Positions 1-11,345 of a stretch of 64,000 nt of DNA are shown here, one piece after another; positions within the stretch are counted from its first letter, which is position 1, and the number at the start of each line of letters is the position of its first letter. The position numbers and the translations under genes were made by a program. Under the pieces are notes generated by a model. It had not been told where the DNA came from, searched no databases, and saw only the letters and a list, made by a program, of their open reading frames with translations. Source of the DNA: Sphagnum compactum (taxonomy: Eukaryota > Bryophyta > Sphagnopsida > Sphagnales); assembly GCA_965153455.1 (NCBI GenBank), contig OZ234502.1:13547495-13611494 (forward strand), read 5' to 3'.

Positions 1-716
1 TTCAGGAGTGGTAGCACCAGTGCTGCATGGGCTTCTTCATAGAATAATCCCACCTGTTTTGCAATTTTTGAACAGAGTGAAGATTGCTTGTTTTCAGAGA
101 CCACTTTCTCAAAAAAGCATTCTTGTGCCTGTGCAAGCATAAGCCTTTCAAGCATACCTGCACACTCAACAGATATATCTGGTGTAGAATGATTCCCTGC
201 TGCTTTCATGGAGATGTTGTCACGCAAGAAGGCAAAGACCCCAGCTGCAGCTTGGAATGCATTGCATGCTTGCTTCAGGCCATTTGGTGATGAGCGATCA
301 GTTCCCAAAGCTATCTGGGATTGGACAGCCCCTAGGTTAAAAGCAATTGCTGCTTTCTCAAAGTGTATATTCTGCTGACTTGCTTTCCTCCCAGGCTTGA
401 ATGCATCAAACCACGTGAAATGCAATGTGTTAACATGCTCTCTTTCATTTGAGATGGGAAACCTGGATTCCATCACTATCAAAGCTCTGAAATACCTTTG
501 CAACAAATCTCTTTGCTGCTCCAAAGAATTAGTGGATTTCTCAACCTCATTCCGCATGTGATGAACTGTTTGAAGATCCTCCTCCATGTCCTGTGCCTCT
601 CTCTCCGAGTAATGATACACTATGTACTGCCTGAGGGGCTTGTACATGTCCACTGCTGTTGTCCGCTTGGCATTCATTGCCAGCATGGCGTTTATTGTCC
701 CTTGAGTTGTCGCCAT
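1..716 (-). CDS. ALIX: ALIX-like BRO1-domain protein, 5' part, runs off the left edge
   Basis: Reading the minus strand from the ATG at 716-714 gives 238 uninterrupted codons to the window edge, so this is the N-terminal part only. The translation begins MATTQGTINAMLAMNAKR and follows the BRO1 fold: a short strand, a helix with KPLRQYIVYHYSE, an acidic DMEEDLQTVHHMRNEVE helix, then the TPR-like solenoid with FEKAAIAFNLGAVQSQIA near residues 120-140 and MLAQAQECFFEKV near residues 195-210. BRO1 domains of the ALIX/Bro1 family bind ESCRT-III (Snf7/CHMP4) and act in multivesicular-body sorting of membrane proteins. The blocks match ALIX more closely than other BRO1 proteins, by family knowledge. 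The V-domain and proline-rich tail would lie outside the window. The 5' leader probably carries an intron (see 726-1131). Confidence 0.85.
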   Translation of the reverse strand, partial: MATTQGTINAMLAMNAKRTTAVDMYKPLRQYIVYHYSEREAQDMEEDLQTVHHMRNEVEKSTNSLEQQRDLLQRYFRALIVMESRFPISNEREHVNTLHFTWFDAFKPGRKASQQNIHFEKAAIAFNLGAVQSQIALGTDRSSPNGLKQACNAFQAAAGVFAFLRDNISMKAAGNHSTPDISVECAGMLERLMLAQAQECFFEKVVSENKQSSLCSKIAKQVGLFYEEAHAALVLPLL

Positions 717-725
717 AGCTCAAAG

Positions 726-1131
726 CTTCGAGAAATACCACAACAACTCCCACCAATCCTTTTTCCCCCTTTTTTCCTTCAACCTAAAAACTTCAAAGCG
801 AAAGGAAAAAAATCTGCAAGAAAAGACTATAAAATCAAAAGAAAATCCCACCGACAAAAATCATAGCAGTTTAAGACCATCGCTACACATGAAGTTTGAC
901 GATCGATAGTCCTCTTTCTTTCTCCCTCCAGTTCTTCAAAATCCACTTCTCCTTCAATCGATCTCTCTTCTTCCTAACCCTATAAACTCCGAGACTCCAC
1001 AACTACTCCTAAGAACAAACAGGGCAAAAAAAACCCCCCAAGACAAAACCATAGTCATCATCAGATATCATTGCCTGAGAAAAAAAAAACAAAAAGAAAA
1101 TAAAATCAAGAGCAACCTCGTTTCTTCTCAC
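726..1131 (-). other. Probable 5'-leader intron of the ALIX-like gene
   Basis: On the minus strand a strong donor, AACAG|GTGAGAAG, lies at 1132/1131. Candidate acceptors are CGAAG at 728-726 or TTGAG at 721-719, just before the start codon at 716. The sequence between is A/T-tract rich and has no sustained frame. The leader exon would run from 1132 up to an undefined start between about 1200 and 1500. This is inferred from splice-site consensus only. Confidence 0.45.
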
Positions 1132-1559
1132 CTGTTTGGAAATCGACACGGCGATGGCGATGATGATGCATCGAGTTTGAGTCCAAGCCACGAACGTCCT
1201 CAACGCCCACCAGGAAGAGAAACCTCCCTCCACAATATTGCGAGTTGAGAAAAGCTACAAAATTCGAGGACAATAAAGAAAAACAAGTAGAGAAAAACCG
1301 GCAAACGCCGATCCGAAATGTAGATATTTCAACGAGCTACAAAATTTGCTCTGCGCGTGATATGAATTCGCCTTGCGAGACAAGAATCGCGCAACAATCG
1401 TGCGGGAATTCTCGCAAGATTTGGACAAAACACGCGAGAGAACCAAGTTCCTCGCAGAAGCGCGACCCACCCTTTTCCTGGATGAATACCGCCCTCTCTC
1501 CTCTCGTTCATCCAAACGAGGGGGGGGTTTTCATACATCCGTTTGGATAATTAGCTCTA

Positions 1560-3049
1560 ATTCATGTGTAAAATAAAGAACTAATAAAAAAATAAATTAG
1601 GAATGTTTTGTTATGGATTCCTTGTTTTTTAATGAATTATTTTTCAACTTTTAGAGGGGGAAAAGTACATAAATTGAACAAAATTCTCAATATTTTGATC
1701 GAGCTTTTAATTTATGGGTAAGTTTCCATTTGTTTCATATTATTCGGACAATTTTCTAAAACCTTGATGCCAATTAATGATAAATCTTTCTCATGATAAT
1801 ACTAATCAGAAAATTGAAAAGAAAATCCTTGAGTGAGAGACTATTAATGTGATAAATTAATTAGGAAGAAAAATAATAAAAGAATGAAAGAATAGTAATC
1901 TTCACATAATAGGAAGAAAAATAACGAAAGAATGAAAGAATAGTAATCTTCTTACTATTCTTTCATTCTTTCATTATTTTTCTTCCTATTATTTTAAATT
2001 TTCATCACATATTCTTGCATAAAACTTTAGGCACCACCTTTCTTTGCATGACACTTCTTGATTGCAAACATGAATGATGACCAAAAAATCACAAAAAATT
2101 TATACATGTATTTTTATGACGTTTAACATTTTTTATGAAATGTCAAAATTATAACAAGATGTTTCAAAATAAATATTTTCATATTTAGCTTACAACCTAA
2201 CTTAACTTAAGTCTTCCTATGTTCACTCCCATTTTGACTATGTAACATAGAATCAACAAAGAAAACACAATTCAAAACTAATATAAAATATTGTTTGCAC
2301 TAATTAACCATTAGCACATATACATTTGAAACTATGATATTTAGTCATAGTTCAAGTTGCATGTCACATGTTGTTTAATTATTTATGAATTCCATTGTTA
2401 GTTACAAAAATAATTAAGATTTCATATATTCTTGGACGTCATTAGTCATGGATGGTATGAATGCATTTTTCATTTTCATTCAAACCAATAATGATCACAA
2501 GTTATAATCACAATTATAATTAAAAATCCCATTATTCACATTGTCCAGTGTTGATATTATTTGCTTCAGATAAAATATATATTATACTACTTTTAATATT
2601 CTTCAAGAGAAAGAAATTACAAAATAAAATATTAGCAGTAAATCAAAATCCTAAAGAACTAACTAATTTAACTTCCTTGCCCAAATTTCCCAACTGATAT
2701 TCAGATTTCCAACCCACTTGAACAACTCTAGATAGCTAGTTCAAACAAAGAAAGTCCATGAATCAATATAACTTGGGTAGCAGTTAAGTTAAGTTAAATT
2801 AAAAAAAGGAGTTGCAAACTTTGTGATTGGAATCACAGTCACCAAAGTTTCAAAAATTTCCCATTTTGTGATGACCCATCTTCACCCCAACAAGCTACTA
2901 GATTGCAACAGGAGCAACTGAACTGGTGGTGGGTCTAGTATATCCATTGAGCTCCTATGAGGTTGCAACTTCAGAGCAAAATTTTAAAATTTTAAAATTA
3001 AAAAAATAAAAACCATAAGAGTTTTGATAGAGCAAAGGACAATATATTT
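1560..3049. other. Gene-free AT-rich spacer between the ALIX-like and LRR genes
   Basis: No reading frame with recognisable content is present on either strand. The stretch is strongly A/T biased. Its only conspicuous structure is the duplicated and inverted block at 1863-1992. The end nearest 3050 is presumably 3' untranslated sequence of the LRR gene. Confidence 0.6.
1863..1992. repeat. 48-bp tandem duplication followed by an inverted copy (snap-back palindrome)
   Basis: A purine-rich unit starting aggaagaaaaataa occurs at 1863 and again at 1911, a spacing of 48 bp. The second unit is followed, after a 5-base loop at 1947-1951, by its own reverse complement. Arms of about 41 bp at 1906-1946 and 1952-1992 pair with a single mismatch that I can see. 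The DNA or its transcript could form a long hairpin. Confidence 0.85.
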
Positions 3050-3173
3050 TTATAATTTTTGAAATTTAGAGAGTCTGAAACTTGATGTGTGTGGAGATTT
3101 TGGGAGCTTTGTAATGTGATGATGATGTTGAGCAGCAAAAGCTCTAGAGCCTGGTTGAGCTCTCAGCTGCTGA

Positions 3174-4250
3174 TCAGCGGAGCTTCTTGCGGTTGCCTCC
3201 TGTGCAAGGAGGGAGGGGATGGCCACAGAGGCCAGGGTTACCAGGCGTGAAGGAATCAACACTTAAGTTGGAGAAAGGAGCACCCTGAGGTATGGGACCA
3301 GTGAGCTGGTTGTTCTCCAAACCAAGAACTGCAAGACCTGTCAGCTGCTTGGCAAACATGGGAGGAATGGGACCTGTGAGCTCATTGTTGTTTAGCTCCA
3401 AGTTGAACAAAGTAGCACCGATGTTGCCAATGGATGCAGGTATCTGTCCTGTGAATTTGTTGGAGGAGAGATCCAGGAGGAAGACTTTTGTCAGCTTCCC
3501 TAGTGTTGAAGGCAAGGCGCCACTGAAAGAGTTGGAGGAGAGATCCAAGACTGTGAGAGTCGGGCCCAAGTTCCCCACCAGAGGAGACAAAGATCCGCTC
3601 AGATCGTTGACTTCTAGGAAGAGGGCGGTGAGATTGCTCAATTGGAAGAGAGAATTGGGAAGACTACCACTGAGAGAAGATTCGCCCAAGTAAAGGTAGT
3701 TCAAGGAAGCGCCGATGGTGCCAATGCTCGAGGGAATGGATCCGGTGATAGGGTTTCCTCCCAAGCTCAACATGTTGAGATTCTTCAAGTTGCCCACACT
3801 GGAAGGAATGGATCCTGTCAGTTTGTTGGTTCTGAAGTCCAGATGCAGCAGCTTCTTCAAGTTGCCGATGGCTGGCGAGATAGGTCCCGTCAGGTTCTGC
3901 ATCTCACTCAAATCCAGCACTTCCAGCTCCAGGAGCGTGAAGAGCGAACTTCCCAAAGGACCCGTCAAGTAGATCCCGGAGTTATCGAATGCGTCGTTTG
4001 GGCGCAACCCCAATTGAACCACATGTCCATTTTTGCAGAAGATGCCAAACCACGTACAACAATCGGTAGTAGCCACCCATGTCGTTAGCTGCCCTGAAGG
4101 ATCTTCTGTAATCCCAGCCTTGAACGCAAGCAACGCATCTCTTTCAGCTGCCGGACATGAGTGCGCCACAACTACTGCAATATTCTGCATTGAAATCATA
4201 AGAACAAAACCCAAAACAAAAACAAATGAAAACTTCCCCATGATGATCAT
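3174..4250 (-). CDS. Secreted leucine-rich-repeat protein (PGIP/DRT100/receptor-like ectodomain type)
   Basis: A single-exon frame of 358 residues, ending in TGA at 3176-3174. Residues 1-30 form a signal peptide with a hydrophobic core (FVFVLGFVLMI). Next comes a plant LRR N-terminal cap with CPAAERDALLAFKAGI and the paired cysteines DCCTWFGIFC. About nine extracellular-type repeats follow (LxxLxxLDLSxNxLTGxIPxxIGNL), closed by a C-terminal cysteine cap NPGLCGHPLPPC and a basic tail. There is no transmembrane segment or kinase domain. It is therefore a soluble cell-wall or apoplast protein, like polygalacturonase-inhibiting or DRT100/FLOR1-type proteins, or a receptor-like protein that lacks its anchor. 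The ligand cannot be told from sequence. A second Met at 4241 (MGKFSFVF) is an equally good start. Confidence 0.88.
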   Translation of the reverse strand: MIIMGKFSFVFVLGFVLMISMQNIAVVVAHSCPAAERDALLAFKAGITEDPSGQLTTWVATTDCCTWFGIFCKNGHVVQLGLRPNDAFDNSGIYLTGPLGSSLFTLLELEVLDLSEMQNLTGPISPAIGNLKKLLHLDFRTNKLTGSIPSSVGNLKNLNMLSLGGNPITGSIPSSIGTIGASLNYLYLGESSLSGSLPNSLFQLSNLTALFLEVNDLSGSLSPLVGNLGPTLTVLDLSSNSFSGALPSTLGKLTKVFLLDLSSNKFTGQIPASIGNIGATLFNLELNNNELTGPIPPMFAKQLTGLAVLGLENNQLTGPIPQGAPFSNLSVDSFTPGNPGLCGHPLPPCTGGNRKKLR

Positions 4251-4478
4251 GAAGCTTTTTAGTACACTTACAGCTGCCTTCTTATATATCTGTAGACATC
4301 TAGATCACTAAGCTGACAGCTTCTTCTGAAAATCCTGAAGCTCTAGCTCTCAAACTGATCAAAGAAATTCTCCAGAACAAAAAAAGCCTACAACTTTGTA
4401 CTGAATGGAGAATGCTATTGCAGAGATAGTACTGATGAAGCTGATGGAGTTGAGATCAATTGGGGACACTAGTATGAA

Positions 4479-4486
4479 TATTTATA
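4479..4486 (-). promoter_or_regulatory. TATA box candidate for the LRR gene
   Basis: The minus strand reads TATAAATA here, about 230 bp upstream of the LRR start codon, which would give a leader of roughly 200 nt. A second match, TATATAAG at 4288-4281, lies only about 30 bp from the ATG and is less suitable. Motif match only. Confidence 0.4.
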
Positions 4487-4499
4487 ACAGCAGCACTGG

Positions 4500-7400
4500 C
4501 AAGCAAGCAAGCTAACTAGCTAGCTAATGCTGGGAAGAATTGCTAGGAACTGCCTGTTGTGTGCTAGAGCACAACATTCAAAGCTGAGTCAGTCATGGGG
4601 GACTGGTGGATGGGATCGGGCAGCTGCTTCTTCTTTTTCTTCAACTGGAGTAGCTGTAGAATGAGAAGGGCATGACGCCTGTGTGTGTGTGTGTGTATGT
4701 ACAAGTCTGAACCCCGTGCCTAATGCACAGGTGTGTGTGCATTTGACAGTACATATTACAAAATTACAACTACAAACTACATTTTCAAAACCTCTCTATA
4801 TATCACATTCCATATGTATCTATCAAGACCCAAACTACATTTTCAAAACCTCTCTATTATACCACATTCCACATGTATTTATCAAGACCCTGGCCGCTGA
4901 AAATCTTGATGTTTGCACTGCTTGTGACCATCATCCATCCCACCTTTGTGGTGTGTGCTGCTGGCTGTTGGTTCACTTTAGCCAATAATAAGTGGCCTCA
5001 AATTTGTAAAACACTTGGCAAAATTGTTTTAGTGTATTTGGAGGGCACATTATCAAGCGAAATCTGTTCTTTACAAAGGTTAGGGCATTTCAATTTTTGA
5101 AACTACCCATCTCTATTTTTTAATTATTAAAAAAAATTCTTGTGAAATCTACTTGTGCTTCACTTGACAGAGGATAATTTACCCTCGGTGTGAAGCTTTC
5201 TCAAAAACAAATAATGGCCCCTCAGCTCCACCTAAATAAGATTCTTTGTCAAATGATAGATAAGCTGCCAAACTTGATTGCAAGAAAACAAAAATAATAA
5301 CAATTAAAGAGGGAACTCAAGAGGGAGGGAAAATGAAACTACTTGCCTGAATTGGAATTGCATTTTTCAGATTTTTTAAGTGCACGTTAGAGTGTATTTG
5401 GCCCTTTTGGTCTGATATTGATATCAACCCCCCCTGGGGCCGGGCATGCCTTTCCTAGACAACAACACATGCGCAAGGGGGGGGGGGTTATTTATTTCTG
5501 CCAGGGTTTTCTTCCCTGTATGATGCCATCCATGGATGGCTGACGGGACGCATGGATGGATGGGTCACATGTCGGGATGCATGAAATGTCCGTCCAGCTT
5601 AAATAGACGGATGACGAGATGGATGAAATGTTCATCTGGTAATAGACGGATGACGGGATGTATGAACTGTCTGTCCGGCTTAAATAGACGGATGACAAGA
5701 TGAATGAAATGTCCGTCCAGATGGATGACAGGACGGATGACGGGACGGATTAAGGGGAAGCTTCACAACGTCCTTTACTATGTATAATGCGTGTATGTGT
5801 GCAATGGGTCCCTCCCAAATCACTGTAACTACTACGGTGATGTCAACAAACAAACAAAGAGAGAGAGAGATAGATAAGGATTCCAGCAGTTGATCTTGTG
5901 GGTGGAGAAAAGAACAGTAGCCTAGTGTGTGTGTACACTTTTGTCTCTGTGTTAGTTTGTTGGACACTTAGCTACTGGCTGGCAGCAGCAGCAGCAGGCA
6001 TACAGGCAAGCAAGCAGTCACTGAAGGAAGGAAGGAAGGAAGCTTTGCTTGCTTGCTTGCTTGTGAGGCAGTTGCTTTCAACTGGAAAATTAGTAACTCC
6101 TGTGGCAGCAACAGTAAAAATGGCTTGTTTGCCAAATTTGAGATGTGCAAAAAAAAGATGGGTTCAGTAGTACGAGTTTCCAGGTGGGGGGTTTGTCCTC
6201 AGGAGTCTACTACTGTCCTTCAAAGTGCACATTTTTCAATGGGTTTTACAACTTCTGGAGCTTTTGTCGTAGTCAATAATAGGGATCCAATACTTGTCCT
6301 CTCAGGAGTCTATCAATAAGTCTATTTCAGTTGTAAGTAGTGCACATTTGAAACATGGGGTTACAAGTTTCAATGGCTGATTGTGTTCATAGTCAATAGT
6401 CAACCCAAGTTCTAGATCAGAATTGATGAGCATTTTTTTCCCATCACAGTCAAAATTCTGTCAAAGCTCCCAATAATGGATTGTTTGAGTCCCCAAGGGT
6501 TAGCAATTTATCTCTAAATTTAGCATTAAAATTCCACAATAGCAGCTACACCACCCATGACCAGAATGAAACCAGGGTCTAGCACCCACCAGCACACCAT
6601 GCAGGATGGATGAATGGATGGATGGTATGTGCAAACACTTTTTTCATTGTCCCGGAGCTAAGCATGGTGGTCAGCTATGTATTATATATCCCACATGTTA
6701 TCTACTATGTACCTTCATAGTAGCCATATATCAAGTGCCTTGCCTACTTGCACTTACATAGTAAGCACTTACATTTGTCTAAGTACTGACCTATGATACT
6801 TGCCCACTTATCATAAGTGGTTTGTTACCCCTGTAGTCTAAGATGAAAGTTGGAGGGTTGAAAAGATAGGTTTTTGAGGTGCACTTAACCTTCCTACCTT
6901 AGTTGTACTTCATCCAAAAATGAGTCATAACAGATTCTCAATGGATGGTGCACTGGTGGGTTTGCTGGGTGACATAATCCCTACACCCGCACCGAACCTC
7001 ATCCAAGATTTCTAGTGCACAGTCACATACTGAGCATTGGTGGAGATGCTCTAATGGCTCTTAATGCAAAGGGGTCTGGGTTTTAAAATCCATCCTTGTT
7101 TTAAAATGGAAGGCATAAAAAAAAAAAAAATTAAAACTGGGGGGGATGAAGATTTTAAATCTCTCTCTTGGGCCCCACAAGAGACTCATCCAAGAGATTA
7201 TAGATTGGGTTTTGGGAATCAACACCAACCTCCAGGGTGTATGTAGCACAGACATCTAGTGGATTGTGAACATGATCTCCATGCAGTGAGTTCTGGAAGC
7301 AACCACTTCATATTCGGTAAGCACTAGTGTAGGTGGAGAGCACCTTATTGCACAAAGCTTTTCCCCCATGAAAAATGTAAAACCCACTCCTGTGTTTGTT

Positions 7401-9100
7401 TCATTTTTTGAAACACTTGCTATCTTTTGTTTTCCCCTCGATACTTGGTGAGTAACTGCCCGGTATCATAGGAAAACAACTTTTGAGAAAGAATTGGCTG
7501 ATGTTTTACGGTCGATAAATACCCCCTTGCAAGCACAATCCTGGTAAACCTCACAACCAAGGCTTTTTAACCCTACATTTAATTTCTAAACATGGATTTT
7601 GAGTCTCGTAATGATATATCAGATTTTGTAGTGCACATGGAGAGTACCTTAAATCCTTAAGATTCACTCCTATCTCAGGAGGTGAAACTACATTTTTTTG
7701 ACAAAGCTCTTACTTTTCGTTTGTAGTGGCCCATGGGTGTTTTTTCCATGCATCAGATGCGCTAAGGCCCTTGGACAGCTGTGGTACCACAATTTGGTGC
7801 TAACCTTGGCTACCATTTCAAGCGGGCATTTTACCCCATTAACACTCCCATCCATGGGCCTTAACTACTTCTTTCAAATTTACAAACTACTAAGATTTCT
7901 GCAATAGGCCATTAGGGGCAGGCTAGTGTGAGTCCACCCAAACTGGCCTATTTAAAATGGCTAAAAAATTGAACTTTGGAAATGTTAATTTGGAATGAAG
8001 ACTTTCATTTAGTCTTATCTACCTTGTAGAGACTAGTCTCTAGAATGTTTAGAAAACTTTTGGGGGAAGGGGGAAAAGGTGAGGGGGGCACATTGGCTTT
8101 TATCACGTGAAAGCTTTGCCAAACACTTGGAAGTCTTGAAGGCATGGTATTGTGAACCAAAGATGTTGGGGTTAGTGAGTCAAGTTCTACACTTCACCCT
8201 TTGTTTGACTGTTGGCAACTTGATATTGAGTAGGGTATGTTCAAATTATGTATGAAAAGCAATTCCAAGGTTGCCATGGAACCACCATTCGATCTCAATC
8301 CATTGACACACATTTGGAGGACAATTCATGCATCTTGGGTTTTGACACATTCTTTCCTTGAGTAGAGATGGCCATAGTTCATGTTTTAGGGAGTGTAAAT
8401 ACCACTACACTTTTACTGCAACACATAAAACTTCACCACATTCCTACATGGCCAAACAGAGGATAGCCAGCTCATTTAACAAATAATTTAAATATATTGC
8501 CACTTGGACTCTGGAGTCCAAGACTCCTGTAGCCATGTGGGCACTTTCTCAAAAACAAAAGAAAAGAAGGGCTGATGATCAACCATAAAAAAAACTGTGG
8601 AAAAAATGAGCTCATCTCTAGGCAGATTTTGCCAAATCTGGCTATGAAGCCCAGGCTGACACAACTGGAAGAGGACTTCACAAACACCACATTGATCTGA
8701 ATTTACAGATTTGCACATTGGGCTGCTGGAACGGCTTGTGATATTGCAAGTTTACAGAGAATAGACAAGCTCATGAAGCTTTTTAACATTTAATAAGCTT
8801 TATACGCATGAACAGATCACCTTGTAGCTCTGGGGATCCATTCTACACTCTCTTTTGTCTGGCTGGGGAATTCAACAAAAGTAGGACATTGAGAAGGAGC
8901 CATTTGATTGTCCCATCACCAATATTTTTGGAACATGGCAAACTCCCCCAAATAAAAGCCTAATAGATATTATGGTTCCATCCCCAAAATAGAAGCATGC
9001 TTTCTGGTGCTTCCCTCTTTGTCCACCGCCTTTACAACTTACATACATGGAAGTATATATTTTCAACCTGGAATAATACCCCCATTATAAACTTGGGGTA
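4500..9100. other. Gene-free spacer with minisatellites and microsatellites
   Basis: I see no supportable gene. The stretch contains a GT microsatellite at 4681-4697, a duplicated block near 4780-4885, the GGATGAC-rich array at 5520-5760, and GGAA/GCTT tetranucleotide runs near 6023-6065. Open frames here are short, compositionally biased or antisense to each other. The part just below 9167 should include 3' untranslated sequence of the first PRISE gene. Confidence 0.55.
5520..5760. repeat. Degenerate minisatellite of GGATGACGGGA/ATGAAATGTCCGTCC blocks
   Basis: Blocks of the form (tagac)ggatgacggg-atggatgaaatg-tccgtccggc-ttaaa recur about five times with units of roughly 38-45 bp. Each unit contains a GGAC/GTCC complementary pair, so copies can also fold locally. 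No coding potential is claimed. Confidence 0.7.
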
Positions 9101-9167
9101 CTTAATATCAGTTGCTAGAATTTAGGAGCTACTGCAGCTGCAGCTGATTGATCTATACACACACAAT

Positions 9168-10527
9168 TCATGGAACAACTCTATTTTTTCTGGATTTTTC
9201 AAGCACACACAAGAAGGATTTCTCACTGTCACGCCAGCCCAGGAATCCATGCTCACGGCTCTTGTTCATGTTGCTCACGTTTTCGATGTCCTGACCCAAC
9301 CAACTGTCAATAAACCACCACTGAGCGACATCAGCAAGCTTTGTGGGTCGCAATCCTTTCTCTTTCACAATCTTGTCCCACACAGCTTCTTTGCCCTTCA
9401 TCATTTCTTGCAGAGAATTACGCGTGATCTTCTTCTTTGGCAGCGCGGACTCTTGATGATGATCAGATTCGTAGTTTTTATACTCAGCTCGAACGTTGTA
9501 CTCTTTCGCCAGTAGTTGCCAAAGACGTTTCCATTTGAAGACATCGCCGTTGGTGATGTTGAAATCCTGGTTCTTTGCCTTGGGATCTAAGGATGCCCAA
9601 ATCTCCTGTTCTGCTACCAAGTCCGCATCTGATGCATCCTGCATGAAGTCCCAGCACATCTTGCTGCCAGGGAAGATCAACGGTTTGTTCTCGTATTGGC
9701 AGATGGCCGCATAGACAGCCAAGGTGCTCACCATGTTCATCAGATTGCCTTCTGCAAATCCGAAGATGCCAGTGGGACGGTGAATGGAGTAAGTGATACT
9801 AGTCCCCTTCACTGCCTCGAATGTCATGTCCTCGAGATCGTGATAGAAATTCGCGCAAGGACGTCTTGGGTAATCCTCTCGGAACGGTGGGTCGGGAACC
9901 GGGATCTGACCAGCGAGTTCAAACGGGCCGAGATAGTGCTTCGTCCCAGTCTGCAACACGATGTGCCGAAAGTTCTTGGCATTCGGCAGCAACGCGTCGA
10001 GAATGTTGCGGTAAAGCTGAGTGTTGGTCTTGATGTTCTCTTCTTCCGTTAGTCTATTGACCCAAGTCACGTAAAACAAGTGCGTCACGTCTTGCAGTCT
10101 TGACAGTTTCGACAGCGTTTCCTCGCGATCAAGCAGGTTGCATCCTATGTAGTGCAACGACTCCGGCAACCAATCCGGCTTGGCAGACCTGCGAGCTACC
10201 CCATACACTTTCCATGAACACGACTCCGGTGCTTTGGGTTCCTGCAGCAACTTTGCCGCAAGACTGTTGCCGACGATTCCTGTCACTCCTGCAATCAGAG
10301 CTACCTGCAGCCATATAATTCCACAGTACACAATAAAAACCAGACCAGCAGCTTCTTGTCAATTTACTCCCTCCAACTAGACTCATGGATCATCTATGAA
10401 ACTGTTGAAGATCAAAACTGGTGAAGAAATTTCTGCAGATCCAGCTACTACCATGCAATATGGGAGCTCAAATTGAAACTAGTAAGCAGCAGCCGATTTG
10501 TACCTTCTGTGTCCCCATCTCTGTCAT
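9168..10527 (-). CDS. PRISE-family enone reductase 1 (progesterone 5-beta-reductase / iridoid synthase-like), two exons
   Basis: Exon 2 is 9168-10304. It opens with VALIAGVTGIVGNS directly after a TGGCTGCAG acceptor, so it cannot supply the start. Exon 1 is 10504-10527 and reads MTEMGTQK, followed by donor GTACAAAT; the phases match and give 386 residues. The protein is a short-chain dehydrogenase of the PRISE (VEP1) family, which reduces C=C bonds of enones with NADPH in the cytosol. The glycine-rich cofactor loop is GVTGIVG, followed by GVARR. The family's catalytic Lys lies in TKHYLGPF (about residue 130) and the Tyr in NFYHDLED (about residue 162). The C-terminal blocks SMNKS-like, HGFLGWRDS and KNRVVP match the family. 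Compared with the second copy it carries an extra charged insert before LQEMMKGKEAVW. Substrate unknown. Confidence 0.88.
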
Positions 10528-10579
10528 GCGGATTGCATACAGCTCGCGCCACTCACTGCTCCTGGATGATCACGCAGCT

Positions 10580-10815
10580 CAACCCAACACTGAAAATCTG
10601 AGCTCAGGTCTGCAATCCAACACTGAAAATCTGAACTCAGGTCTGCAACCCAACACTGAAAATCTGAGTTCAGTTACTCAACCCAACACTGGAAATTATC
10701 TGAGCTCAGGTTTGCAACCCAACACTGAAAATCTGAGCTCAGGTTTGCAAACCAAACACTGGAAATCTGAGGTCAGGCACTCAAACCCAATACTGGAAAT
10801 TATATCTGAGCTTCT
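10580..10815. repeat. 33-bp minisatellite just upstream of PRISE copy 1
   Basis: Seven copies of a unit beginning caacccaacactgaaaatct start at 10580, 10613, 10646, 10679, 10715, 10748 and 10782. Spacings are 33-36 bp. Most spacings are multiples of three, so the plus strand stays open as a repeated PNTENLSSGLQ peptide. That is a by-product of the unit length and not evidence of a gene. The array begins about 50 bp upstream of the PRISE 1 start codon and may affect its promoter. Confidence 0.9.
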
Positions 10816-11229
10816 AAGTAACACAAGTACCAGATGATGAACTCCGATGATGAAGAAACAGTGAGAATTTATTGCTGCAATGATCATCAAACAGCAGGCA
10901 AGTTCCTCATCATCATCATCATCATCAAACACTAGGCTGATAAATCTCCTGGCGACTACTTAATTCTTCTCATATAAAATTGTGTAGATGCTTGCATGAT
11001 CAATTGCATGGAACTTGGATTATGGCATGTCAACCACATGGCGTTCGGATCCACTTCCTCGTGATCTGCAAAATTCTTGTGGCCCGGGGGAGAAAAAACA
11101 AACCATAAAATAGGAGGAATGCACATGGGACTCAGTACGACTTGCAAAAGACCAGCTCCACACACAAAGAATTTGGACCCAAAATCAAATGCTTTTTTAG
11201 ATTTTTAAAAAACCATAAATTCAACCCAA

Positions 11230-11345
11230 AAATTTAAAGAAACATTATCAGATTTCTATATATATGATTCAAGGAAGATAGCCAAAATCTAAAAAATGAT
11301 TTTCATATTTAGCTTCTAGGCAAAAATTCGGCTAAAATCTTCATG
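11230..11345 (+). repeat. Dispersed repeat, copy A (core GATTCAAG...AGCCAAAA)
   Basis: This roughly 110-bp segment resembles 14360-14470 and 30790-30905. The shared order is a T-rich start, an ATATATATGATTCAAG-like core followed by ATAGCCAAAAT, an A/T filler, then a block like GGCAAAAATTCGGCTAAAATC. The copies are diverged but keep the same order. Family unknown; a short non-autonomous element (MITE or SINE-like) is possible. Confidence 0.55.

Noticed and set aside
3292-4088. Three long plus-strand frames across the LRR gene
   Set aside because: They are antisense shadows of the leucine-rich repeats. The minus frame has a signal peptide, cysteine caps and canonical repeats.
10421-10837. 138-residue plus-strand frame with repeated PNTENLSSGLQ
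   Set aside because: It is produced by the 33-bp minisatellite, whose unit is a multiple of three, and overlaps the first PRISE exon on the other strand.
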